Shown piece after piece: positions 45,343 through 54,084 of a stretch of DNA of 64,000 nucleotides. The DNA comes from Benzoatithermus sp046349415. GTDB lineage: Bacteria > Pseudomonadota > Alphaproteobacteria > Geminicoccales > Geminicoccaceae. A model generated the notes under the pieces. That model did not search any database. It was given only the letters and a program-made list of their open reading frames with translations, and was not told where the DNA came from. The position numbers were made by a program, and so were the translations under genes. Each line of letters opens with the position of its first letter. Position 1 is the first letter of the stretch. The stretch covers positions 10,589 to 74,588 of the forward strand of contig JAXMCJ010000026.1 in assembly GCA_046349415.1 (NCBI GenBank), read 5' to 3'.

Positions 45343-46341
45343 ATGCAGGGCCGCATCTTTTCCGGCATTCAGCCGACTTCGGGCATTCATCTCGGCAACT
45401 ATCTCGGGGCGATCCGTCATTGGGTGCGCCTGCAGTCGGCCTACGACTGCATCTATTGTCTGGTCGACCAGCATGCCCTGACGACGTTGCACTCGCCCGA
45501 GGAGATGCGCGCCAATACCCGCGAGGCTGCGGCGGCGCTGATCGCGGCCGGCGTCGACCCGCAGCGTTCGATCCTGTTCGCTCAGAGCGCCGTGCCGGCG
45601 CATGCGCAGCTGGCCTGGGTGCTGAGCTGCGTGAGCCCGCTGGGCTGGCTGAACCGCATGACGCAGTTCAAGGAGAAGGCGGGCAAGGACCGAGAGAATG
45701 CGCCGGTCGGACTCTACACCTACCCGATCCTGATGGCGGCCGACATCCTGGTCTATCAGGCCACTCATGTGCCCGTCGGCGAGGACCAGAAGCAGCATCT
45801 GGAGCTGGCGCGCGACATCGCCGGCTCGTTCAATCGCCGCTTCGGCGTCGAGCTGTTCCCCTTGCCCGAGCCGATGATCCTGGGCGAGGCGACCCGCGTC
45901 ATGTCGCTGCGCGACGGCACCAAGAAGATGTCCAAGTCGGACCCGTCCGAGCAGTCGCGGATCAGCCTGATCGATGATGCCGACACGATCGCGCTCAAGT
46001 TCCGCCGTGCCAAGTCCGACAGCATCCTCGGCATCGGCTACGATCCGGAGAAGCGTCCCGAGGCGTCCAACCTGCTGACCATCTTCGCGGCCCTGGCCGA
46101 GCGCCCGCGCGCGGAGATCGAGCAGGTCTATGCCGGTGCGACCTTCTCCGAGTTCAAGGGTCACCTGGCCGATCTCGCGGTGGAGAAGCTCGCGGGCATT
46201 GCCGGCGAGATGCGGCGGCTGCAGGCCGATCCCGGCTACCTCGACCGATTGCTGCGCGAGGGTGCGGAGCGCGCTGCCGCCAGAGCGGAGCCGATCCTCG
46301 CCAAAGCCTACGATGCTGTCGGCTTCCTGCGCGTCCACTGA
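45343..46341 (+). CDS. trpS: Tryptophanyl-tRNA synthetase TrpS
   Basis: A class I synthetase, 332 residues from the ATG at 45343 (a GTG at 45331 would add four). It has the HIGH-like motif GIQPTSGIHLGNYLGAI near residue 7-23 (HLGN), the Trp-pocket LVDQHALTT, YTYPILMAADILVYQATHVP with the GEDQKQHLELARDIA loop, and the KMSKS motif GTKKMSKSDPSEQSRI (about residues 192-207). Length and motifs are normal. It follows murJ after a 55-base gap. Confidence 0.96.
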   Translation: MQGRIFSGIQPTSGIHLGNYLGAIRHWVRLQSAYDCIYCLVDQHALTTLHSPEEMRANTREAAAALIAAGVDPQRSILFAQSAVPAHAQLAWVLSCVSPLGWLNRMTQFKEKAGKDRENAPVGLYTYPILMAADILVYQATHVPVGEDQKQHLELARDIAGSFNRRFGVELFPLPEPMILGEATRVMSLRDGTKKMSKSDPSEQSRISLIDDADTIALKFRRAKSDSILGIGYDPEKRPEASNLLTIFAALAERPRAEIEQVYAGATFSEFKGHLADLAVEKLAGIAGEMRRLQADPGYLDRLLREGAERAAARAEPILAKAYDAVGFLRVH

Positions 46342-46422
46342 GCAGTCGCGAGGTTGCCGAACCTCGCAGGCATGCCCACCTTTCATCTCGGCTGGTGCAG
46401 TATTGGGAACAGGATCTTCGGG

Positions 46423-47379
46423 ATGGCCGCTGCCGATGGAGAAATTGCGGGCAGGAGATCGGGCTCTGCCCTGCGCCGCATCCTGATCGGACTGGGCGTC
46501 CTACTGGCGTTGGTCGTCGTCTACTATGTGGGCGGCGCCATCTGGGTCCACGAGATCGACGACGATCCAGCGTTCGACGCCGAGACGGTGGTGCCGGCGA
46601 ATGCGAGCCGGGCGGTGGCCGTGGCCGCCGACCTCGTCGACCGCGAAGTGAACCAGAACCGATGGGTAGCCAACGACCCGTTCTTCCAGCCCGGCTACCT
46701 GCTCGACAACATGCCCGCCTACCAGACCGGCATCGTGAGCGCGGTCGGGCGGTTCACCACGGAGCTCCGCGACCGCGTCGCCCGCGTGCGCGGCTCGAGC
46801 GCGGTCGATCCCGATCTCGAGAGCGCGGCGGGGCGGCTCAACTATCCGGGCGACGTCTGGATCTTCGAGTGGTCGGGCACGCCGGTGCAGCCGAGCTCGG
46901 AGAGCCAGTATCGCCGCGGGATCGAGGATCTTCGCCACTACAACGAGCGGCTCGCCCAGGGGCAGGCGGTCTATGAGCGTCGCGCCGACAATCTGCTGGC
47001 GACCCTCGACCGCATATCCGGCGATCTTGGTGCGGCCTCGGCCGCGCTGACCACCGAGGTCGACGAGGGGAGCACCAACTTCCTCGACTTCAACGCCGAC
47101 GGCATGTTCTACTCGATCAAGGGCAAGCTGTATTCCTACTACCTCATCCTGCGCGCGCTGGAGCAGGATTTCCCGGACGTGATTCGCGAGAAGAACCTGC
47201 AGGCGAGTTGGGCCGAGCTGCTGACCAGCCTGCGCTTGGGTGCGACGCTCCATCCCTGGGTGGTCAGCAACGGCCCGCTCGACAGCATGGCGACGCCCAA
47301 CCATCTGGTGGCCGAGGGCTTCCTGCTGCTGCGGGTTCGCACCAAGCTTGAAGAGATCATGGACATCCTGCGAACCTGA
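46423..47379 (+). CDS. DUF2333 family membrane-anchored protein
   Basis: A 318-residue protein with one N-terminal transmembrane helix (ILIGLGVLLALVVVYYVGGA, about residues 20-39) and a large periplasmic helical domain. NRWVANDPFFQPGYLLDNMP (about residues 73-92), FTTELRDRVARVRGSS and LNYPGDVWIFEWS are conserved features of DUF2333, a proteobacterial family of unknown role. The ATG at 46423 is chosen for the AGGA upstream; an earlier in-frame ATG at 46354 is less likely. It sits between trpS and the Nfu gene. Confidence 0.82.
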   Translation: MAAADGEIAGRRSGSALRRILIGLGVLLALVVVYYVGGAIWVHEIDDDPAFDAETVVPANASRAVAVAADLVDREVNQNRWVANDPFFQPGYLLDNMPAYQTGIVSAVGRFTTELRDRVARVRGSSAVDPDLESAAGRLNYPGDVWIFEWSGTPVQPSSESQYRRGIEDLRHYNERLAQGQAVYERRADNLLATLDRISGDLGAASAALTTEVDEGSTNFLDFNADGMFYSIKGKLYSYYLILRALEQDFPDVIREKNLQASWAELLTSLRLGATLHPWVVSNGPLDSMATPNHLVAEGFLLLRVRTKLEEIMDILRT

Positions 47380-47412
47380 ACCTGTCGATCGGGAGATCGA
47401 GGAGCGACTAGC

Positions 47413-47967
47413 ATGTTCATTCAGACCGAGCAGACCCCCAACCCCGCGACCCTGAAGTTCCTGCCCGGCCAGCCGGTGATGGATCGCGGCGTGGCCGAGT
47501 TCACCGAGGCCGGCGAGGCCGAGCGCCTCTCGCCGCTGGCGGCGCGTGTCTTCAAGGTCGACGGAGTGACCGGCGTCTATCTCGGCAGCGACTTCATCAG
47601 TGTCACCAAGGCCATCGACGAGGAGTGGCACCTGCTCAAGCCGGCCGTCCTCGGCGCGATCATGGAGCACTATCTCTCGGGTGATCCGGTAGCGCTGGCG
47701 GGGGCGGAGGCCGGTGCATCGGAGGCGGGCGAGGACGATCCCACGATCCGCCAGATCAAGGAGCTGATCGAGACCCGCGTGCGGCCGGCGGTTGCCCAGG
47801 ACGGCGGCGACATCGTCTTCCACGGCTTCGATCGGGGCGTGGTCTTCCTGCACCTGCGCGGAGCGTGCTCCGGCTGTCCGAGCTCGATCGTGACCCTCAA
47901 GAACGGCATCGAGAACCTCCTGAAATACTATGTGCCCGAGGTCGTCGAGGTTCGCGCGATTTCCTGA
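47413..47967 (+). CDS. Nfu-type iron-sulfur cluster carrier (NifU C-terminal domain protein)
   Basis: A 184-residue protein with an N-terminal HIRIP5/Nfu_N domain (MFIQTEQTPNPATLKFLPG, GVYLGSDFISVTK) and a C-terminal NifU-like domain with ETRVRPAVAQDGGDIVFHGF and the cluster-binding CSGCPSS pair (about Cys152, Cys155). This is the alphaproteobacterial/mitochondrial NFU1 type that delivers 4Fe-4S clusters to client enzymes; MiaB and CcoG in this window would be plausible clients. tsaB begins 5 nt after its stop. Confidence 0.93.
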   Translation: MFIQTEQTPNPATLKFLPGQPVMDRGVAEFTEAGEAERLSPLAARVFKVDGVTGVYLGSDFISVTKAIDEEWHLLKPAVLGAIMEHYLSGDPVALAGAEAGASEAGEDDPTIRQIKELIETRVRPAVAQDGGDIVFHGFDRGVVFLHLRGACSGCPSSIVTLKNGIENLLKYYVPEVVEVRAIS

Positions 47968-47972
47968 CCACG

Positions 47973-48659
47973 GTGCGGTTGCTGGCCTTCGACACGTCCG
48001 GTCCGGCCATCGCGGCGGTCGCGGTGGATGCGGGTCTGCCGCTGGCTTGGCGTGACGAGGGGCTGGGCCGCGGGCATGCCGAGCGGCTGCTCCCGCTGCT
48101 GTCCGACTTGCTCGCCGAGGCCCGCTGGTCGTGGCGGGACGTCGAGGTCGTGGCCGTCGGCACCGGGCCGGGCAACTTCACGGGCATCCGCGCCGGGCTC
48201 GCCGTGGCCCGCTCGCTCGGGCTTGCCGTGGGTTGCCGGTGTCTGGGCGTGAGCTCGCTCGACTTGCTGGCGGAAAGTGCCACCTCCATGGCGCCCGGCC
48301 ATAGTCCGATCGACGCGGTCATCGATGCGAGACGGGACGAGATCTACGCCCAGCGGTTCAACGGCGAAGTTCTGCCCGCGACCGAGCCGCTGCTCGTGCC
48401 GGCGGCCGAATTTGCCGCGATCCTCCCCGGTCCTGGCATCCTGGTCGGCGACGCCGCTGCCGAGCTTGCGCGTTCGGCGCGCAAGGGCGACCCGTCGATA
48501 CCCGGCGCTCGCGATTCGCTCACCCTTGCCCACCTGGTCGGCCGCCGGCTCGCGCGCGGGGAAGCGGCCGCACCGGCTGGCAGCGTTCGCCCAACCTATA
48601 TTCGATCGCCCGATGCCCGGCCGAACGCAGGTGCCTCCCTGATCCATGCCGGGAGGTGA
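47973..48659 (+). CDS. tsaB: tRNA threonylcarbamoyladenosine accessory protein TsaB
   Basis: A 228-residue ASKHA-fold protein that partners TsaD in t6A37 tRNA modification. It begins VRLLAFDTSGPAIAAVAV (GTG start at 47973), then HAERLLPLLSDLLAEA and VAVGTGPGNFTGIRAGLAVA (about residues 55-74), the TsaB signature. DAVIDARRDEIYAQRF follows. It starts 5 nt after the Nfu gene; rimI starts one base after its stop. The tsaB-rimI order is conserved widely. Confidence 0.93.
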   Translation: MRLLAFDTSGPAIAAVAVDAGLPLAWRDEGLGRGHAERLLPLLSDLLAEARWSWRDVEVVAVGTGPGNFTGIRAGLAVARSLGLAVGCRCLGVSSLDLLAESATSMAPGHSPIDAVIDARRDEIYAQRFNGEVLPATEPLLVPAAEFAAILPGPGILVGDAAAELARSARKGDPSIPGARDSLTLAHLVGRRLARGEAAAPAGSVRPTYIRSPDARPNAGASLIHAGR

Positions 48660-48660
48660 C

Positions 48661-49194
48661 ATGGCTGCCCAGCTGAAGCCGACTGCCGTCACGATCCGAT
48701 CAGTCGGTCCGTTCGATTTGGGCCGTCTGGCGCGACTGCACCGCGGTTGCTTCGAGGAGGCATGGAGCCGTTCGGATCTCGCCCACCTGCTGGCGATGCC
48801 GGGTAGCTTCGGCCTGATCGCGCGCCTGTCGGAGGGTGTGCTGGCGCGCTTCGACGCCATGCGTGGCGTCGGCTTCGCTTTGTGCCGGGTCGCGAGTGAC
48901 GAGAGTGAGCTCCTGTCGATCGGGGTGGGAATGCCGTATCGCCGACGGGGCGTGGCGGGGCATCTCCTGCGGTCCAGCATGATGCGCGCACGCGGGATCG
49001 GTGCCCGTCAGATGTTCCTCGAGGTCGCGATCGACAATGTCGGGGCGCAGCAGCTCTATCTCGATCACGGCTTCGAGCGTGTCGGCACCAGGCCCGACTA
49101 CTATCAGCGGACTAATGGCGAGCGTGCGGCGGCCTATACGATGCGCTGTGCTCTCAACCCCGACGAGGCGTGGGACGGCCGATCCGAAATCTGA
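48661..49194 (+). CDS. rimI: Ribosomal-protein-alanine N-acetyltransferase RimI family
   Basis: A 177-residue GNAT acetyltransferase. The acetyl-CoA loop is VGMPYRRRGVAGHLLRSSM (about residues 92-110, Q/RxxGxG/A type), preceded by ELLSIGV and followed by MFLEVAIDNVGAQQLYLDHG and FERVGTRPDYYQRTNGERA, the RimI C-terminal pattern. GGGAGGTGAC immediately precedes the ATG at 48661, which is preferred to an ATG at 48646 inside tsaB. The product probably acetylates S18 or other N-termini. Confidence 0.9.
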   Translation: MAAQLKPTAVTIRSVGPFDLGRLARLHRGCFEEAWSRSDLAHLLAMPGSFGLIARLSEGVLARFDAMRGVGFALCRVASDESELLSIGVGMPYRRRGVAGHLLRSSMMRARGIGARQMFLEVAIDNVGAQQLYLDHGFERVGTRPDYYQRTNGERAAAYTMRCALNPDEAWDGRSEI

Positions 49195-49203
49195 GGGGTT
49201 TGT

Positions 49204-49440
49204 TCAGCGCGCCTTGCGGACCGTGAGCTGGTAGAGCCCATCGTCCAGTGGGGACAAGCTGATGATCTCGTGGCCGTGGTCTTGTACCGCCTGCGGAACA
49301 TTTCGCCTCGGCTCACCGTCTCGCAACCTGATGCGCAGGATCTCGCCGATCGCGAGTCGCTCCAGCGCGAGCTTCGTGCGGACGAACGTCATCGGGCATA
49401 CCTCCCCGGTGATGTCCAGATCCATAGCAGCATCGCTCAC
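49204..49440 (-). CDS. TusA/SirA-family sulfur carrier
   Basis: A 78-residue protein with the TusA motif LDITGEVCPMTFVRTKLAL, where Cys15 of CPxxxxxxK carries sulfur, and a C-terminal DDGLYQLTVRK strand. Members take part in sulfur relay for tRNA thiolation or molybdenum-cofactor chemistry. A GTG at 49440 follows AAGGAGAAA, an excellent site; the frame is open further upstream but without a site. It is divergent from mucR and converges on rimI (9-base gap). Confidence 0.85.
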   Translation of the reverse strand: MSDAAMDLDITGEVCPMTFVRTKLALERLAIGEILRIRLRDGEPRRNVPQAVQDHGHEIISLSPLDDGLYQLTVRKAR

Positions 49441-49475
49441 GCTACTTTCTCCTTTCTTTGAAACAAAAATAAGGC

Positions 49476-49503
49476 TTGCCAGCACGAGAATACCGGATAT
49501 TTT
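49476..49503 (+). promoter_or_regulatory. Predicted mucR promoter
   Basis: TTGCCA (49476-49481), 16 bases, then TATTTT (49498-49503), in a clearly AT-rich island, about 40 bases before the mucR ATG. The -35 to -10 interval is filled by a palindrome, which suggests repression of this promoter. Confidence 0.5.
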
Positions 49504-49508
49504 CGTGC
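49482..49508. promoter_or_regulatory. 27-bp imperfect palindrome in the mucR promoter (operator candidate)
   Basis: GCACGAGAATA (49482-49492) and TATTTTCGTGC (49498-49508) are inverted copies with one mismatch in eleven, around a 5-base centre (CCGGA). It covers the spacer and -10 of the predicted promoter. It could be the autoregulatory MucR site or the target of another regulator, and it also lies upstream of the divergent TusA-like gene. Confidence 0.55.
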
Positions 49509-49541
49509 GCACCTCTCTTTCGAGAAGAAGCCTGAGGACCA

Positions 49542-49973
49542 ATGACCGAGAAATTGAGCCAGAACGAGCTGCTCTCTCTGACCACAGAGATCGTGGCCTC
49601 GCACCTGTCCAACAACACCGTTGCCGTTTCCGACATCCCCCAGCTGATCAAGCTTGTGTTCGCAACCCTCGCGACCCAGGGGGTCGAGGAGGAGAAGGAG
49701 CAGCCCGAGAAGCTGATGCCGGCCGTTCCGGTCAAGAAGTCGGTGATGCCCGAGTACATCATCTGCCTGGAGGACGGCAAGAAGCTCAAGATGCTCAAGC
49801 GGCATCTCAAGACGCGCTACAACATGAGCCCCGAGGAGTACCGCAAGCGGTGGGGCTTGGCCGACGACTACCCGATGGTCGCGCCGAACTATGCGGAGCA
49901 GCGCTCGAGCTTGGCTAAGAAGATCGGGCTCGGCACCAAGCCGCGCGCCCGCGGCCGGCGCAGCGTCGCCTGA
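49542..49973 (+). CDS. mucR: MucR/Ros family zinc-finger transcriptional regulator
   Basis: A 143-residue regulator of the alphaproteobacterial Ros/MucR family, which controls exopolysaccharide, motility and cell-cycle genes. It has an N-terminal oligomerisation region (LLSLTTEIVASHLSNNTVAV) and the C-terminal zinc-finger/DNA-binding core EYIICLEDGKKLKMLKRHLK, then YNMSPEEYRKRWGLADDYPM. The second cysteine of the classic Ros C-x2-C finger is replaced here, as in many MucR proteins. The ATG at 49542 follows GAGGACC. It lies between rimI and miaB, where many alphaproteobacteria have fur. Confidence 0.92.
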   Translation: MTEKLSQNELLSLTTEIVASHLSNNTVAVSDIPQLIKLVFATLATQGVEEEKEQPEKLMPAVPVKKSVMPEYIICLEDGKKLKMLKRHLKTRYNMSPEEYRKRWGLADDYPMVAPNYAEQRSSLAKKIGLGTKPRARGRRSVA

Positions 49974-50270
49974 CACCCTCGGCCGCGGTTCGGCTGTGTC
50001 CGGCCGCGGCCCTGCCGTCCTTTGCGGATCGTAACGATCCGGTCATCGATCGCTGCCAGGATGCGCCACGGCACGGACCGATGCCGGGAGCGATCTTCTG
50101 GGTGCGCGATTGTCGGCGAGCGGCTATGGTGGTGGGGAGGTCGCTCGCTCGACACGAGGAACAACGCCGCTTGGCAGCTTGGCAACCGCCTATTTGCTTG
50201 CCGCTCTTCTTGAACGAGGCGGGCAGGCTCTCATCTCAGCGACGTTCGAGCGCGGGCTGACGGCGACCCA
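49974..50270 (+). terminator. mucR-miaB intergenic region with two hairpins
   Basis: About 300 bases without a convincing gene. GGCCGCGG (49981-49988) pairs with CCGCGGCC (50004-50011) directly after mucR, a GC-rich hairpin without T-run, probably a weak terminator. A second dyad, CGGATCG-TAA-CGATCCG (50025-50041), follows and could be an operator or hairpin. Small open frames across 50022-50313 lack support. Confidence 0.45.
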
Positions 50271-51634
50271 GTGGCGAAGAAGCTCTTCATCAAGACCTAT
50301 GGCTGCCAGATGAACGTCTACGATTCCGATCGTATGGCGCATTCGCTGGCCGTGCATGGCTATCGCCGGGTCGATGCGGCCGAGGATGCCGACCTCGTCG
50401 TGCTCAATACCTGCCACATCCGCGAGAAGGCGGCCGAGAAGGTCTATTCCGAGCTTGGCCGCCTGCGGCGGCTGCGCGATTCGCGCCGCCAGCGCGATGG
50501 CCGCGACCTGCTCCTGGCGGTCGCCGGGTGCGTGGCGCAGGCCGAAGGCGAGTTGCTGGTCGAGCGCGCGCCCTACGTCGATCTCGTCGTCGGCCCGCAG
50601 TCCTACCATCGTCTGCCCGAGCTGCTTGCCCGGCGCGCCCGTGCCGAGGGCGCCGTCGTCGACACCGAGTTCCCGATCGAGAGCAAGTTCGACCGGCTCG
50701 AGCCGGATCAGCCGGCGTCCGGAGTGTCGGCGTTCCTGACGATCCAGGAGGGCTGCGACAAATTCTGCACGTTCTGCGTGGTGCCCTACACGCGGGGCGC
50801 GGAACAGAGCCGGCCGGTGGCGGCGCTCGTTCGCGAGGCGCGAAGCCTGGTCGAGTCGGGCGCGCGCGAGTTGGTGCTGCTCGGTCAGAACGTCAACGCC
50901 TATCACGGCGAGGGCCCGGACGGGCGAAGTTGGGGCCTCGCCCGGTTGCTGCGTCGCCTTGCCGAGCTGCCCGGGCTCTGCCGCCTGCGCTACACCACCT
51001 CGCATCCGGTCGACATGGATGCCGAGCTGATTCGGGCGCATCGCGACCTGCGGCAGCTCATGCCGTTCCTGCACTTGCCGGTTCAGTCGGGTTCGGATGC
51101 GGTCCTGACCGCGATGAACCGCGACTACACCAGCGACGACTATCGGCGCGTGGTAGGCGCGCTGCGCGAGTCGCGCCCCGATCTCGCCTTGTCCTCCGAT
51201 TTCATCGTCGGGTTCCCCGGCGAGAGCGACGAGGATTTCGCCGCCACGCTGGCGCTGGTCGCGGGGATCGGGTTCGCCCAGGCCTTCTCCTTCAAATACA
51301 GCCCGCGACCCGGCACGCCCGCTTCGGGGGCACGGCGTCAGGTGCCCGAGGCCGTCAAGACCGAGCGGCTGCGCGAGCTGCAGGATCTGCTCGATCGGCA
51401 GGCCGCGGAATTCAACGCTGCCTGCGTCGGCCAGCTCGCCCCCGTGCTGCTCGAGCGGGAGGGTCGCTACCCTGGCCAGCTGGTCGGCCGCAGCCCCTAC
51501 CTGCAGGCCGTGCACCTTTCGGCCGCCGGCCGCTCGGTCGGGGATCTCGTCGACGTCCGCATCACGGCGAGCCATCCGCACAGCTTGGCCGGTACGGTCG
51601 AGCCCGGAATTCCAGCTCAATCGGAGTCACCCGC

Positions 51635-51638
<4 letters not shown>
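50271..51638 (+). CDS. miaB: tRNA-2-methylthio-N6-isopentenyladenosine synthase MiaB
   Basis: A radical-SAM methylthiotransferase acting on A37 of tRNA. The 455-residue product has the auxiliary cluster cysteines in the N-terminal UPF0004 domain (YGCQMN Cys12, NTCHIR about Cys48, AGCVAQ about Cys85). The radical SAM triad is QEGCDKFCTFCVVPY (about Cys162, 166, 169), followed by VLLGQNVNAYHG, LHLPVQSGSDAVLTAMNR and a C-terminal TRAM domain. Translation starts at a GTG (50271). phoH starts at the overlap with its stop. Confidence 0.96.
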
Positions 51639-52673
<1,035 letters not shown>

Positions 52674-52690
<17 letters not shown>

Positions 52691-53168
52691 TCATACTATC
52701 GAGGTGACGGTGGCAGCCGAGGATTGGCGTGCTGCCGTCACCGGACCCGAGGCGATCTGCCAACTTGTGGTGGGCGCCGTCCTGGACGGTGAGTCCGCGC
52801 CGCGATCGGAAGTCAGCGTGCTGCTGGCCGACGACCGTTTCGTGACGGAACTGAACCGCGACTATCGCGGCATCGACCGTCCCACCAACGTGCTCTCCTT
52901 CCCGGTCGGCGACATCCAGCCGGCCCCCGGGGACGGCCTCGTGCTCCTGGGCGACGTGGTCGTGGCGCTCGAGACCGTTCGACGGGAGGCCGCGGCCGAG
53001 GGTCGCAGCGTGGGCGACCATCTCGCGCACCTGCTCGTGCACGGGACGTTGCATCTCCTGGGCTACGACCATGAGCGGGACGACGAGGCGGAAGCGATGG
53101 AAGTGCGTGAGACCGAGCTCCTCGCCGGCCTCGGCATCGCCGATCCCTACCGGGAGGCGGCGGCATGA
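52674..53168 (+). CDS. ybeY: Endoribonuclease/rRNA maturation factor YbeY
   Basis: A 164-residue metalloprotein for 16S rRNA 3' maturation and ribosome quality control. The zinc site HGTLHLLGYDHERDDEAEAM has three histidines (about 123, 127, 133) in the HxxxHxxxxxH pattern. LNRDYRGIDRPTNVLSFPVG and LLGDVVVALETVRREA upstream are conserved. The ATG at 52674 lies inside the phoH end (17-nt overlap), and its stop overlaps the next gene by 4 nt. phoH-ybeY-corC-lnt is a conserved order. Confidence 0.95.
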
Positions 53169-54052
53169 GGCAGCTCGCCAAGCGGGAGCAGCCGCAACCG
53201 TCGCTGCTCGACAGTCTCGTCCGGCGCATCCGCGATCTGGCGGGCCGTGGCGGCGGCGAGCCCGCCGATCTGCGCGAGGCGCTGGAGGAGCTGCTCGCCG
53301 ACGCGGACGAGGAGGGCGAGACGCCGATCGGCGAGGAAGGCCGCGAGCTGGTCCGAAACGCGTTGGGGTTCGGCGAGTTGCGGGTCGACGACGTCATGGT
53401 GCCCCGTGCGGACGTCAGGGGCATCGCGGTCGGCAGCAGCCTGCGCGAGGTCGTGGCCGGGATGCAGGACGCGCGGCATTCGCGCCTGCTCGTCTATCGT
53501 GACAATCTCGACGACGTGCTCGGGGTGATTCATCTCAAGGACCTGCTGGCCTATTGGGGCGACGGGGCCGAGTTCTCGCTCGAGCAGGCGATGCGGCAGG
53601 TCTTGGTGGTGCCGCCCTCGATGCGCGTGCTCGATCTGCTGCTCGAGATGCGGCGGTCCAACAATCGCATCGCTGTGGTCGTCGACGAGTTCGGCGGCAC
53701 CGACGGCCTGGTCACCATCGAGGACATGGTCGAGGAGCTGGTGGGCGAGCTCGCCGACGAGCAGGACCGCTCGGGCCCGCCGCAGCTGGTCGAGAATCCC
53801 GACGGGACCATCGATGCCGACGGCCGGGTCTGGCTCGAGGAGCTCGAGGAGAAGCTCGGGCAGCCCCTGCTCGAGGGCGAGGACCGTGACGAGGCCGACA
53901 CGCTGGGCGGCCTGATCTTCACGCTGCTCGATCGCGTGCCGACGCGCGGCGAGCTGGTGTCGCATCCGTCCGGCTACGAGTTCGAGGTGCTCGACGCCGA
54001 TCCGCGGCGGATCAAGCGCGTGCGGATTCACCGCCGCGCCGCCGCGGACTGA
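53165..54052 (+). CDS. CBS-domain protein of the HlyC/CorC family
   Basis: A 295-residue soluble protein with two CBS domains. VRNALGFGELRVDDVMVPRA is the start of the first and VIHLKDLLAYWGD its end; MRVLDLLLEMRRSNNRIAVV, VDEFGGTDGLVTIEDMVEEL belong to the second. A CorC/HlyC C-terminal domain (DTLGGLIFTLLDRVPTRGE) follows. Members are linked to magnesium/cobalt efflux or membrane homeostasis, but the haemolysin name is historical. It overlaps ybeY by 4 nt and precedes lnt by 32 nt. Confidence 0.92.
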   Translation: MRQLAKREQPQPSLLDSLVRRIRDLAGRGGGEPADLREALEELLADADEEGETPIGEEGRELVRNALGFGELRVDDVMVPRADVRGIAVGSSLREVVAGMQDARHSRLLVYRDNLDDVLGVIHLKDLLAYWGDGAEFSLEQAMRQVLVVPPSMRVLDLLLEMRRSNNRIAVVVDEFGGTDGLVTIEDMVEELVGELADEQDRSGPPQLVENPDGTIDADGRVWLEELEEKLGQPLLEGEDRDEADTLGGLIFTLLDRVPTRGELVSHPSGYEFEVLDADPRRIKRVRIHRRAAAD

Positions 54053-54084
54053 TCTCGATCCCGACTCCGGCCACGCCGGTCCGC

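Noticed and set aside
50022..50313. Two small ORFs between mucR and miaB
   Set aside because: No ribosome binding sites, no conserved-looking residues, and one runs into miaB.
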